64,000 bases of DNA from Bryobacterales bacterium. Its GTDB lineage: Bacteria > Acidobacteriota > Terriglobia > Bryobacterales > Bryobacteraceae. The notes below the pieces were generated by a model. The model saw nothing but the letters and a program-made list of their open reading frames with translations. It was not told the DNA's origin and did no database searches. Both the position numbers and the translations under genes were made by a program. Positions 17,675 to 27,300 of this stretch are shown piece after piece (the stretch's first letter is position 1; each line of letters starts with the position of its first letter). The stretch lies in assembly GCA_003164035.1 (NCBI GenBank), contig PLRS01000019.1, forward strand, positions 42,219 to 106,218. Reading direction: 5' to 3'.

Positions 17675-20600
17675 TTGGCAACTCAATCTCATGCTCCGGG
17701 TGGGCGTCTGATCCGGCCGGCGACTGGTGTGGCATTGGCCGCCGCTCTTTGCGCAATCTGGATGGCCGCCCAGGACAAGCCGGCAGCGACGCTCCTTCAG
17801 CGCGGCCAGGTGGTGCGCCGCGAAATCTCCGGCGGCCAGGAGCATGTGTACTCACTGACGCTGGGCGAGGGAGAATTCGCCGCCGTGGCGGTGAACCAGC
17901 TCGGAATCGATGTCGTGGTCAGAGCTCGCGGTCCGGACGGAAAGGCGATTGCCGATTTCGACAGGGAAAGCCGGACTCAGGGACGCGAACTGGTCACCCT
18001 GGTCGCGGCCACGGCGGGTCGATTCGAGCTCGCCGTCCAGCCGAGGTATCCCAGGGCTCCCGCCGCCGAATATGACATCGGCATCGTCGAAGTGAGGGCG
18101 GCCACCGAACGGGACCATGCCCTTTTCGATGCCTTGACGCTCTCCAGCCAATCGCAAGCCGCCGTGGCCGCCGGAAAGTACGATGACGCCATTCAACTCG
18201 CCGGGCAGGCTCTGGCGCTGGAGGAAAAAGGAGCCGGACCCGACGATGCCTACACCGGACTCCTGCTCATCCGCCTGGCCGACATCGATCGCATCAAAGG
18301 CAACTACGCGCAGGCCGTGCCGCTCATGGAGCGAGGCGTCGCCATCAGTCAGTCGGTCTTGGGCCGCGACCATCCGCAAACGGCGCTTGCGCTGCGAAGA
18401 CTCGGCGCCCTCTACCGATACATGGGCCAGTATGACAAGGCCGAACCGCTCGCCGAGGAGGCGGTTGCCATTACCGAACGCGTGCTCGGCGCGAACCACC
18501 CCCTGACAGCGGCCGCCTTAATGGATCTCTCCGGTATCCACGAATATCGCCAGGATCTCGAAAAGGCACTGGCCGAACGCCAACGGGCGCTGGATATCGC
18601 GGAGAAGACGCTCGCACCCGACGACATTTTTCTCATCGGCGCGGTCAACAATCTGGGCGATCTTTACAGTCTGATGGGAGACAACCAGCGCGCCGAACCC
18701 CTCCTCGAACGGGCCCTGGCACTGGCCGAGAAGAAACTCGGGCCCGAGCATCCCAGCGTCAGCATTCCGCTCCAGGATCTCGGCATCGTCGCTCGCCAGA
18801 CCGGCCGCTACGCGCGCGCCAGGGATTTCCTCTGGCGGGCGGAGGCCATCCGCGAGAAGAGCCTGGGCAGCCGCCATCCCGACACCATCGCCCTTCTCAT
18901 CAATATCGCCAATCTGTACCATGCCGAAGGCGATTACGGGCAGGCCCTGCAGTTGCATCGGCGTGCGCTCGATACGCTCCTCGAGGTCTGCGGACCTTAC
19001 CACCGGCTGACGCTGATGGCTCTCGCCAATGTCGCGAGGACGTATGGAGCGCAGGGCAATTTCGGCCGCGCGTTGGAATATCAGACGCGTTACACCGAAG
19101 CTCTGGAGAAGAACCTTGCCTTCAACCTGACCATCGGCTCCGAGCAGGAGAATCTGGCTTACCTTCGTTCGACCTACGAACATAGCGACCGTACCGTCAC
19201 ACTCCACGTGCGCGACGCTCCCGACGACCCCGCGGCGCGCGACCTGGCGGCCCTCGTGCTGCTGCGACAGAAAGGACGCCTTCTTGATGCGATGGCCGGC
19301 AGCATGTCGGCATTGCGCGGCAGACTCAGCCCAGACGACCGCAGGCTGCTCGACCAATTGCAGGAAGCCGACGCCGGCTTGGCACGGCTCGCTCTGGGCG
19401 GTCCCGGAAAGAATTCCGCCGCCGAGTTCAGCAACCAGCTCGCCGTGTTGGACCAGCGAAGGCAAAGCCTGCAGGCCGAAGTCAGCCGCCGCAGCGTCGA
19501 GTTTCGCGCGCGCGCGCAACCGGTCACCCTGGCTGCCATCGAGGACGCCATACCGCTCGATGCCGCCCTCCTCGAATACGCGGCCTGGCGTCCCTTCGAC
19601 TGGAAAAAGCCGAATGAAGATCAAGCCTACGGACCGGCTCGTTATATCGTGTACGTGTTTCGTCACACGGGCGAGGTGCGATGGGCGGATCTGGGCCCGG
19701 CGCGCGAAACCGACGACGCGGTGTCAGCTCTCCGCCAGGCCCTCCGCGACAGCCGGCGGACGGATGTGCGGGAGGTCGCTCGCGCCGTCGACCGACGAAT
19801 TGTAGAGCCGGTGCTTCCGTTGGTTGGCGATGCCACGCGGCTGCTGATTTCGCCGGAAGGAGACCTCAGTCTTATCCCCTTTGAAGCATTAATCGATGCG
19901 CAAGGGCGCTACCTCGTGGAGAGCCACTCGATCTCCTATCTCACCGCCGGACGCGATCTCCTCCGGATGCGGGTTTCGCGGCAGGAGAGCAGCGGACCCG
20001 TCGTTCTGGCGGACCCCTTCTTCGGGGAGCCAGGAGTTTCTCCCGTCACCCCTGGCGCCCGCCCGACACGTACTCTCATGGCCGGCAGTCGCAGTATTCT
20101 TACAGGAGACGATCTGTCCGGGGTCTACTTTGCCCCTCTCCCTGGCACCGCCGCGGAGGCTCACAACATCCAATCGCTCTTCCCGGAAGCGAGGGTCTAT
20201 ACCGGCCGGCATGCCACCAAGAGCCTGCTGCTGCAGATCGAGGCTCCCGAGATTCTCCACATCGCCACGCACGGATTTTTCCTGCGGGACCTTGCCGGGG
20301 AGCAAGCCTCCTCCGGCGCACGGCCGGAAAACAACCGAACCGGCGCGACCCAAGCCGGCCGGCTGCCCGCCAATCCGTTGTTGCGATCGGGCCTGGCCCT
20401 GGCGGGCGCCAATCTCACCAAAGGCCTCAGCAACGATGGGATCCTGACCGCTCTCGAAGCCGCCAACCTGAATCTCTGGGGCACCCAGGTCGTCACCCTT
20501 TCGGCTTGCGAGACCGGCGTTGGCGAGGCGATGAGCAGCGAAGGGGTCTATGGCCTGAGGCGCGCCTTCTTCCTGGCCGGCGCGGAAACCCTGGTGATGA

Positions 20601-20800
20601 GCCTGTGGCCGGTTAGCGACCGGGCCACGCGCGAAATCATGGCGGACTACTACCGCGGTCTGAAGAGCGGCCTGGGGCGTGGCGAGGCCCTCCGCCGGGC
20701 ACAACTGCAAATGCTCCAGCACAAGGATCGCCGGCATCCCTATTATTGGGCTGGTTTCATCCAGGCCGGCGACTGGGAAAAGATCGACACTTCACGCTGA
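17675..20800 (+). CDS. Exported TPR-CHAT (caspase-like) protein
   Basis: This 1041-residue protein starts at a TTG and has a signal peptide (about 13-33, TGVALAAALCAIWMAAQD). A beta-rich pre-peptidase-like domain spans about 36-135. Kinesin-light-chain-type tetratricopeptide repeats follow (about 145-500, with repeated LGxxHPxT motifs), then a coiled region. The C-terminal CHAT domain (about 690-1035) keeps the caspase-type dyad: histidine 866 in HIATHGFF and cysteine 945 in TLSACETGVG. It should be an active cysteine protease on the outer side of the membrane, with the TPR array as sensor or substrate platform. It is the third gene of the sigma/anti-sigma cluster, so the anti-sigma's periplasmic domain is a plausible substrate. 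The TTG start implies low expression. Confidence 0.85.
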   Translation: MATQSHAPGGRLIRPATGVALAAALCAIWMAAQDKPAATLLQRGQVVRREISGGQEHVYSLTLGEGEFAAVAVNQLGIDVVVRARGPDGKAIADFDRESRTQGRELVTLVAATAGRFELAVQPRYPRAPAAEYDIGIVEVRAATERDHALFDALTLSSQSQAAVAAGKYDDAIQLAGQALALEEKGAGPDDAYTGLLLIRLADIDRIKGNYAQAVPLMERGVAISQSVLGRDHPQTALALRRLGALYRYMGQYDKAEPLAEEAVAITERVLGANHPLTAAALMDLSGIHEYRQDLEKALAERQRALDIAEKTLAPDDIFLIGAVNNLGDLYSLMGDNQRAEPLLERALALAEKKLGPEHPSVSIPLQDLGIVARQTGRYARARDFLWRAEAIREKSLGSRHPDTIALLINIANLYHAEGDYGQALQLHRRALDTLLEVCGPYHRLTLMALANVARTYGAQGNFGRALEYQTRYTEALEKNLAFNLTIGSEQENLAYLRSTYEHSDRTVTLHVRDAPDDPAARDLAALVLLRQKGRLLDAMAGSMSALRGRLSPDDRRLLDQLQEADAGLARLALGGPGKNSAAEFSNQLAVLDQRRQSLQAEVSRRSVEFRARAQPVTLAAIEDAIPLDAALLEYAAWRPFDWKKPNEDQAYGPARYIVYVFRHTGEVRWADLGPARETDDAVSALRQALRDSRRTDVREVARAVDRRIVEPVLPLVGDATRLLISPEGDLSLIPFEALIDAQGRYLVESHSISYLTAGRDLLRMRVSRQESSGPVVLADPFFGEPGVSPVTPGARPTRTLMAGSRSILTGDDLSGVYFAPLPGTAAEAHNIQSLFPEARVYTGRHATKSLLLQIEAPEILHIATHGFFLRDLAGEQASSGARPENNRTGATQAGRLPANPLLRSGLALAGANLTKGLSNDGILTALEAANLNLWGTQVVTLSACETGVGEAMSSEGVYGLRRAFFLAGAETLVMSLWPVSDRATREIMADYYRGLKSGLGRGEALRRAQLQMLQHKDRRHPYYWAGFIQAGDWEKIDTSR

Positions 20801-20897
20801 CCGGCGGCACAGTTTTCGCGGCTCGGCGCGTCATCGCGCGGCTTCTCCCTGCCCACGTGGTAATTTTCTCTACCAAAGCTCAGTACCCCTCGGCGAA

Positions 20898-20933
20898 GAA
20901 ACCTTGAAATGTTTTTCCGGCAGCGTCTTATAG
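20898..20933 (+). promoter_or_regulatory. Candidate promoter ahead of the GH75-like gene, possibly ECF-type
   Basis: Downstream of the CHAT stop, GAAACCTTG (20898 onward) is followed by CGTCTTATAG (20924-20933). A 'GAAAC...CGTCT' arrangement is typical of ECF-sigma promoters. The same bases can be read as TTGAAA (20904-20909) and TTATAG (20928-20933) with an 18-bp spacer, a housekeeping promoter. If ECF-type, the GH75-like gene could be a target of the sigma factor encoded at 16073. Confidence 0.4.
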
Positions 20934-21003
20934 AGCTAGGGAGAGGTTGCCGGGCAGCCTGTCAAACGCGGTGCTGCCAGACTCAGCACTCACGGGGGGA
21001 ACC

Positions 21004-22053
21004 ATGCCAACGGACTCGATACTTGAAAAACTGACAGTAAACAGAGCCGAAGGTCACTTTGAGGACCGTTTCACCAAGGTTCACGTATTCGAGGTTTTTG
21101 GGGGACCGAACAATTTCGCCGCCCTGATTTATATGTGCCGCCTCAACCTTGATCTGGACGGCGCTTCGAACAGCTACGGGTACAACAATCCCAATTCATC
21201 CGCGCAGAACAATCTCAAGCCGCTCGAAAGCTGGCATACGGGCCGGAAGGGCGTTTCCACCGCGACGTCACAGAAAGTGGGGCTGGGAAACGCGTGTGGC
21301 GATCCCGGCGACGGTACGAAGGGCTGGAAAAACTTTCTGAGCGGGGACCGCAATTTTTATTGGGCCGGCATCAAGGCTGTCACCAGAGAGCAAGCTCGAT
21401 CCCTCGGCCTGTCGATTGATGACCGGGCTGAACTAGAAGCCGGCCGGGGAGGGCGCGGCAAGAAGGGCCAACCACCCTTACTACCCGCGGGCAGCGGATA
21501 TTTTCCGGTCGTCAACCAAAACACGGGTTATTACATCTCAGGCACGAGCGTGAGTTCCGATGGATCTCTCTCCGCCTATGACCCGAACCGCTACCTGGAC
21601 TCATCCGTCGTCCCCTACGCAGTGTGGGCGAACAATTGGGCCCATGTGAACGTCCTTGGAAAAAGGGTGCGGCAGGGAGACTTCGGCCTGGCGGTGAATC
21701 CCGCCACGGGGGCCAGCACCGGCTACGTCTACGGCGATAGCGGGACACAGGACAAGGTCGGCGAATCTTCCCAAAAGCTTCATGCGGCACTGAGAAACCC
21801 CAATGGTCTGGTGACGTTTATCGCATTTCCCGACTCGGGTCACGGAACAGTCCTGGGAAAACACCCGGAGATGCGGATTCGTATCAAGGTTCTCTCGGAT
21901 ATGAGCAAGCTCGGCGCGAACGCGGCCAAACTGGCCGAGCGCCTGGCGATGGGGCGGGAACTCACGCCGCCCGATGCCGGTACATGCCTGGAACATCCGC
22001 GCCTTTGCAGGAGTTACATGTCCGCATTCGCCGCCTGGTCCAACAACGGCTAA
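21004..22053 (+). CDS. GH75-like (chitosanase-like) protein without signal peptide
   Basis: The ATG at 21004 has GGGGGGAA just upstream and gives 349 residues; in-frame upstream codons lack support. The N-terminal part (KVHVFEVFGGPNNFAALIYM, then LNLDLDGASNSYGYNN) matches the DxDGxxxAY-type start of fungal-type chitosanases (GH75). The segment YVYGDSGTQDKVGESSQKLH matches their 'ADxGP...GE.S..LA' catalytic strand. I infer a glycan hydrolase or a catalytically altered relative. No signal peptide or membrane helix is seen, so it is cytoplasmic or exported by a non-Sec route. A small protein that may be a partner follows after 92 bp, and the CHAT cluster lies upstream. Confidence 0.5.
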   Translation: MPTDSILEKLTVNRAEGHFEDRFTKVHVFEVFGGPNNFAALIYMCRLNLDLDGASNSYGYNNPNSSAQNNLKPLESWHTGRKGVSTATSQKVGLGNACGDPGDGTKGWKNFLSGDRNFYWAGIKAVTREQARSLGLSIDDRAELEAGRGGRGKKGQPPLLPAGSGYFPVVNQNTGYYISGTSVSSDGSLSAYDPNRYLDSSVVPYAVWANNWAHVNVLGKRVRQGDFGLAVNPATGASTGYVYGDSGTQDKVGESSQKLHAALRNPNGLVTFIAFPDSGHGTVLGKHPEMRIRIKVLSDMSKLGANAAKLAERLAMGRELTPPDAGTCLEHPRLCRSYMSAFAAWSNNG

Positions 22054-22092
22054 ACGGTGAAGCAGCCCTTTTATAGAGTGCCCCAAAGGAGG

Positions 22093-22133
22093 GGGCGGCG
22101 AGTCCATGGCGCCAAGCCGCGAACTCGCCGCCC
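22093..22133 (+). promoter_or_regulatory. Perfect 11-bp stem-loop between the GH75-like and DUF5675-like genes
   Basis: GGGCGGCGAGT (22093-22103) pairs exactly with ACTCGCCGCCC (22123-22133) across a 19-nt loop. It ends 12 bp before the next ATG. There is no U-tract, so attenuation, RNA processing or translational control of the downstream gene is likelier than termination. Confidence 0.5.
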
Positions 22134-22145
22134 GTTAATGCAACC

Positions 22146-22721
22146 ATGACAACCACATTCGTCCTGACACGAAAACCCGATGCGATCTTTCAGAGCAGTG
22201 AACACAAGAACCAGTCTGGGCGCTTTGGAACCCTGATCGTTCTCCAGGGCGGGAAGGTGACGCAGGTTCAGATTACGCCGCAGGGCGGAACCGGCCCAAA
22301 GATTTCCGCTCCGACCGGATTCCTCGACGTGCGGACTTTGGACGGGTCCGGCGTTACGGAAGCCACGCGATTCACAACCATCGAGCGGATGGGCGGGTAC
22401 GTCCAGCTCAAGCCTCAGTCGCACAATGGCCATGTGTACAAGAAAGAGCCGTACCCGCTGACCTACGAGACCGGGAACAAGGCTGTCTCGGAATTGAAAG
22501 GAACAAACGGGCAATGCTTCCGGGTACACGGTGGCCTGACCGCCCAGGAACGGGGAATTCTCATTCATGAGGCGCCGCACGTCGGATGGCTGATAGGGTG
22601 CATCGGACCCCGGCGATTGAATGACCTCAGTAAAGGATCGACGGACACCGCCCACCGAGCGATGCGCGACTTATTCCATATCGTGCCCCGGCCTTCGCAA
22701 TTGTTCGTTCTCGACTGGTAA
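22146..22721 (+). CDS. DUF5675-like small protein (possible His/Cys hydrolase fold)
   Basis: The 191-residue product has a beta-rich N-terminal half and a C-terminal stretch GILIHEAPHVGWLIGCIGP. The 'ILIH...GCI' spacing resembles DUF5675 proteins and, more distantly, L,D-transpeptidase-type His-x-Cys folds, in which a GC motif carries the catalytic cysteine. There is no signal peptide. It is the last gene before a terminator-like hairpin and follows the GH75-like gene, so the two may work together on peptidoglycan or chitin-like glycans, or form an effector and partner. I do not recognise a precise family, and function is unproven. Confidence 0.45.
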   Translation: MTTTFVLTRKPDAIFQSSEHKNQSGRFGTLIVLQGGKVTQVQITPQGGTGPKISAPTGFLDVRTLDGSGVTEATRFTTIERMGGYVQLKPQSHNGHVYKKEPYPLTYETGNKAVSELKGTNGQCFRVHGGLTAQERGILIHEAPHVGWLIGCIGPRRLNDLSKGSTDTAHRAMRDLFHIVPRPSQLFVLDW

Positions 22722-22740
22722 GCACGTGTTTCAAACGATC

Positions 22741-22768
22741 GCGGCCGAGCGGCCGCCCAGGACTTTTT
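22741..22768 (+). terminator. Rho-independent-type terminator
   Basis: GCGGCC-GAGC-GGCCGC (22741-22756) forms a 6-bp GC stem with a 4-nt loop, followed by CCAGGAC and TTTTT (22764-22768). It lies 20 bp past the DUF5675-like stop and probably ends the transcript of the 16-22.7 kb cluster. Confidence 0.55.
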
Positions 22769-22828
22769 AGATTACACGTGGTTTCGGGAATTGGAAATCC
22801 CGGCCCACGCTTTATGGAGGATGAGACG

Positions 22829-24385
22829 ATGTTTCGAACGATTCAATTCGTGGCCGCCGCGGCATTTTTATGCCTGGCCTGCCACGGCCAATCGCAGAGT
22901 CCCAGCGCGTCTCAAGTGCTGATGTACTCCGCTACCGCTCCCCTCACGGTGCAGACGCTGACCGGGGCGAGCAGTTTTACCTTGAACAATGCCGTTCCCG
23001 GCATATTTACGGAAACCGCAGCCCCCGCGAATCTGGCCAACACGTCCGGCACCGCCGTGATTACGAACGGGTCGAACTATTCGGTCTCGCGAAGCATTGT
23101 GCAGTTGAACAATGCGCTGAATGCCAGCATCGCCACTTCGCTGTCGATCGTTCCGCTATCCTCGCCGGCTTCGGGGGTGATCGTCAAAACGGATCCAACC
23201 ACGGGGGCGGAGCTTCCAGTGAGCAGCACGCTGGGCCCCATCTTTACGGAGCGCGCCGAAACCATTGGAAAGCACCGCTTCTATATCGGCTTTTCGAATC
23301 AGGACTACCATTTTACGAAGTTCAACGGGTCTCCGCTAAATTCTTTGAGCGTCCTCTATACCGGAGGCGACCCGTCCAAGGTCATCCTGGGAAGCCAGCT
23401 ATCCACCGTCCCGGCGACATTCGGAATCGGGATGGACGTCCGGCTTTCACAAAATATTGCGTTTCTTACCTACGGGCTGACCGACAGCATTGATGTGTCC
23501 GTCGGATTGCCGATGATCCATTCGGCGGTTGAGGCGCGCACGTTCAACGGCACGATTTATGCCGGAAACGGCTTCGGCACGAATGGTTCCACATGTTGGT
23601 GCGTCGACACCTTCACCCCGGGCTACCCGACTTTGTTCCAGCCGGTGATAGGCCAAAGCGCGTACAGCAAGACGGGTTTCGGTGATTTGCTGGTGCGGGT
23701 GAAAGGAACGGTAGTGCGAAAACCGGGTATGGTGGTTGCGGTCGGCGGCGACGTGCGGTTTCCGACCGGCGATGCGCAAAACTATCTCGGTGTCGGAACC
23801 ACCACCGTGAAACCATTTGCCGCCGTGTCGTTCTATTCGAAGCCGCTGGCCCGCGGTGTTGTGTTTTCTCCGCATTTCGACGTCGGATGGCAGTTCAGCG
23901 GGCAGAGTGTGCTGGGCGGTCAGTTACAAGGTACACCCCTCAACCAGAACACGTCGGTAGGAACTATCGGCTACATCGGCGCACCGTTTACAACCACTAA
24001 GGACTATCTGCCGGATGTGTTCAACTGGGCAGCCGGTACGGAGGTCGCGCTGGGGCGCCACAACACCGTGGTCGCCGATATTCTCGGCAACCAGGTGGGC
24101 TGGATCCACGGCATCCCCAACGCCACAACGGAGACGATGACGGGGTTGCTGCTGCCGACAGGTCCGAATGGCGACAGTAGCGGCGTAGCTGTCCCCGCGC
24201 AAGGGTCCGCCAGCGGCCTGGTGAGCGCGGGCCGGGTCTCCCTCGGTCAATACTACGCCTCTTTCGGGTACAAGGCCCGGATCACGGGCAACCTGGTGGC
24301 AAACGTCAATGTCCTGCTCCGGCTGGACCAAAATGGCCTGGTTGCGCGATTCGTGCCGCTGTTCGGCCTGGGTTACAGCTTTTAG
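22829..24385 (+). CDS. Outer-membrane beta-barrel protein (transporter-like)
   Basis: A GGAGGATGAGACG stretch precedes the ATG. The 518-residue product has a signal peptide (MFRTIQFVAAAAFLCLAC, cleaved near HGQSQ). After it come a polar Ser/Thr/Ala-rich region and alternating beta-strands, e.g. FGDLLVRVKGTVVRKPGMVVAVGGDVRFPTGDAQN (written here only as an outline of positions 295-330). That 'D..R.K......G.A.G.D.RLPTGD' pattern is typical of MetA-pathway-type outer-membrane proteins (PF13557). It ends LFGLGYSF with a C-terminal phenylalanine, as barrels do. The gene is convergent with the kinase gene: the two stop codons overlap. Substrate unknown. Confidence 0.7.
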   Translation: MFRTIQFVAAAAFLCLACHGQSQSPSASQVLMYSATAPLTVQTLTGASSFTLNNAVPGIFTETAAPANLANTSGTAVITNGSNYSVSRSIVQLNNALNASIATSLSIVPLSSPASGVIVKTDPTTGAELPVSSTLGPIFTERAETIGKHRFYIGFSNQDYHFTKFNGSPLNSLSVLYTGGDPSKVILGSQLSTVPATFGIGMDVRLSQNIAFLTYGLTDSIDVSVGLPMIHSAVEARTFNGTIYAGNGFGTNGSTCWCVDTFTPGYPTLFQPVIGQSAYSKTGFGDLLVRVKGTVVRKPGMVVAVGGDVRFPTGDAQNYLGVGTTTVKPFAAVSFYSKPLARGVVFSPHFDVGWQFSGQSVLGGQLQGTPLNQNTSVGTIGYIGAPFTTTKDYLPDVFNWAAGTEVALGRHNTVVADILGNQVGWIHGIPNATTETMTGLLLPTGPNGDSSGVAVPAQGSASGLVSAGRVSLGQYYASFGYKARITGNLVANVNVLLRLDQNGLVARFVPLFGLGYSF

Positions 24386-27300
24386 TCGACGTTCAAGGCT
24401 TCCACCACCCAGCCAGCGCCATTGTTTCGCAGCGTGACGCTGGCTGTGTGCCCCTTGATCAAGCCACCGCCGGTAACCACCAGAACACAGCTCACCGTGG
24501 CCTGACCCGCTTGCGGCGCGAAGCGGATATCCTGTGCCTTCGGCGGAGTCAGGGCCATCCTGGTTCTCGGCGTCGCCAATGACTCAAGGAACATGGAAGT
24601 GACCCCGGGCCAAATCGCTTTCACCTCCCGCGGCCGGTTGTGCTGAAGAGCGGAATCGAGCCGCCCCAGAAGGTCGAGTATCTGCTGCCTTTGCAACTGC
24701 TCCTGCGGCCCCGCGTTGCGAACCGGGTCCGGTTTCGGGAGTTCCTGCCTGGCTGGTTGCTGTTTGCCTGGTTCCGCCTTGACCTGCTGCTGCCTCGCGC
24801 TGGCCTCGAGTTGATCGACGATTCTCTGGCCGTCGGACCGGTGTGGGTTATCGGGGTAGTCTCTCAGGAACCTGCGCAACGCCTCGGAATTCGTCTTGTC
24901 GACCGCCTCCCACGCCAGATCCGCGATACGCGATCTGGCCGGACTTGCGTGTGGACCACCGGGATGTCTCTGAAGGAAGTCCTGGAGTTGCGGGATCCCC
25001 GGATTCGTGCCGAGGCGATCCCAGTCCTGTCTCTCGACCTCCGCTGGCGTTGGCGTTGGCGGCGGCGGGGGAGGCGGCGCGGCGGGCGCTATGTTTTTCC
25101 ATTCCAGACGCGTCGTCTGCCCGGGCTCGAAGTGCTCTGGAACGGCGCGTTTCGCCGCTCCCAGGGTCACGTCCAGCGCCCGATCGCCGGGGGCAACGGG
25201 CCCGGGGAACACAAACGCCGCCGATCCGTCCGTGCGGCCTAGCGGTGCGTCGCCGATACGGACCTCCACGCCCGCCGGCGCGCCGTCCAATTCGAGCTTC
25301 GAACGCTGTAGCCGCAGCCGGAACGCCACCGTCTGCCGCGAGCCAGCCAAAATACTGACCTGTAAGGGAGCAGCCTTCTCGTAACGATCCCGCTCCACTC
25401 CCACCTCGTGGGTTTTTGCTTCGAGAGGCAAAGCCACGGATCCCGACGCGTCGGTGCGGCTACTTGCCACGCCGTCCACGTACACGAGAGCTCCGGCCAC
25501 ACCTGTCTGCACCACCAGAGTCCCGGTTGGAGCCGTGGGCTTGTTCGGCGGAGGAGGGGGCGGCGGAAGGGGTTGCAGGGTTAGTTCCATCAGGCGCGTA
25601 GACGCATTGACGGTCACCGTTTGTCGTTGCTGAACGTAACCGCTGAGTCCCGCGGTGAGCTCATAGCTGCCGGGTGCGAGATCCAAACGGCAACTGGGAG
25701 TTACGCAGGAGTGCTCTCCCAGCCGGACAGTCGCCCCCGGCGGATCGGTGCGAATTTCGATCGGAACCGTCGTCGGCACGGTAATCGATTTGTGCCACAG
25801 GCGGGGTGCGAGCGCCACGCCGCCGACCACCACCGCGGCTGCCGCGCCCGCAACGATGAGGTTCCAGGGGATGGTTCTTGGGGGCGAAGGCGCCGCTATC
25901 GCCGTCTCGACGCGCGCGTGAATGCGAGCGGCAATGGTAGCGATCTCTGGGTCCCCGGTATAAGGAGCGGCGGCGTTCCGCGCCGCGCGATCGAGGTCTC
26001 GCCATTGGCGCTTCCCGAGTCCAGGTTGCGCCTGCTGCTCCAACGATAGCAGTTGCGCCCGGCATCGCTGTCGATCCAGTTCCCGGTGCACGCGGCCAAG
26101 CAGTTCCGCGACGAGCGGTTCGGCGGCATAGCGCGGTTCCATCAAATCGGCTGCCTCTTGCGGTTTGCCCTGCGCCAACAGAGCCTCGGCCCGGCTGCGA
26201 ATCTCCTGGATCTCTCGCTGCCGGAGCCGGCTCTCGCAGGTGAGCAGAAGTCCCGCCAGTTCCGCCTCCCCTGGAAACCGCGCTGTTGCTGCCCGCAATG
26301 CGCCTATTGCATCGTCGATCCGTTCCGCGTTGAGCAGCGCCTGGGCGTGTGCGATGACGGCGCCGATTGCTTCCGAACGCCGCTGCCGCTCCCGAGCCGC
26401 TTCGACTTCCGCATGCAGAGCCTCGATCTTCTGCTGCAGTCTGGTCCACACTTCCTCGCCCGGATACTCGGACCGCGCCTTCTCCAGTTCCAACCGCGCG
26501 GTCGAGAGGTCGCCGCGCTCGAGAGGAGCACGAACCGCGGTTTCAGCCGCCGCGATCCGCGCCCGCCGGTCCAGCGCCTCTCGGCAGGCATCAATCTCAG
26601 CCTGCAGAGTCGCCCACATCCTGTCGCCAGGATACCTGGCGCGCGCTGCGTTCAGGTACGCTGCAGCCTGGGCTGTGTCGTTCCGCTCCAGGGACCGCCG
26701 CACGTGTTCGGCCACCGCCGCGCATTCGGCCCGCCGGGTTTGGATCGCGACCATCATCTGACTGGCGCGGAGGTCGGGAGCATTCGTCACCATGCCGGTC
26801 AGCAACGCTTCCGCTTGAGTCACGTTGCCTTGGCTTAGCAGCCGCCTGGCCTCTTCGAGACCAGCCTCGTATTCACGCCATCTCGCGATCTCTTGCTGGA
26901 GATCTTGCCATCTCCGATCTCCGGCAAACAGCGCCTGCGTCTCGTCGAGTTGACGCATGGCTTCCGGAAGGCTGTCGGCTGTCAGTTTTGCCCGAACGCG
27001 CGAGACAGCTTGCTCGATCGCCTGTTCCCGCAATCCGCCCTCAATGCGTTCGGCCAGTTCGAGAAACGCTCCTTCGTCCGGAAATTCCGCCCGGGCCTGG
27101 CGTACCGTTTTGTCAGCCTGCTTCCAAAGGCCCGCCTCGATTTCGCCAAGAATCGCGGTCCGGTATCTTTCGATCGATTCACGGCGCTGTCCGCGCTCCA
27201 TCTCACCGCGGAAACGGTCCAGAGCCTGCGACAAATCCGAATTGTGCGGGTAACGCGGCCGCGCATCCTCCAGAACGCGGATGGCGCCGCTCCCATCCCG

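Noticed and set aside
20947..21003. N-terminal extension of the GH75-like protein
   Set aside because: The codons upstream of 21004 have no ribosome-binding site and no family similarity, and a good GGGGGGAA precedes the ATG at 21004.
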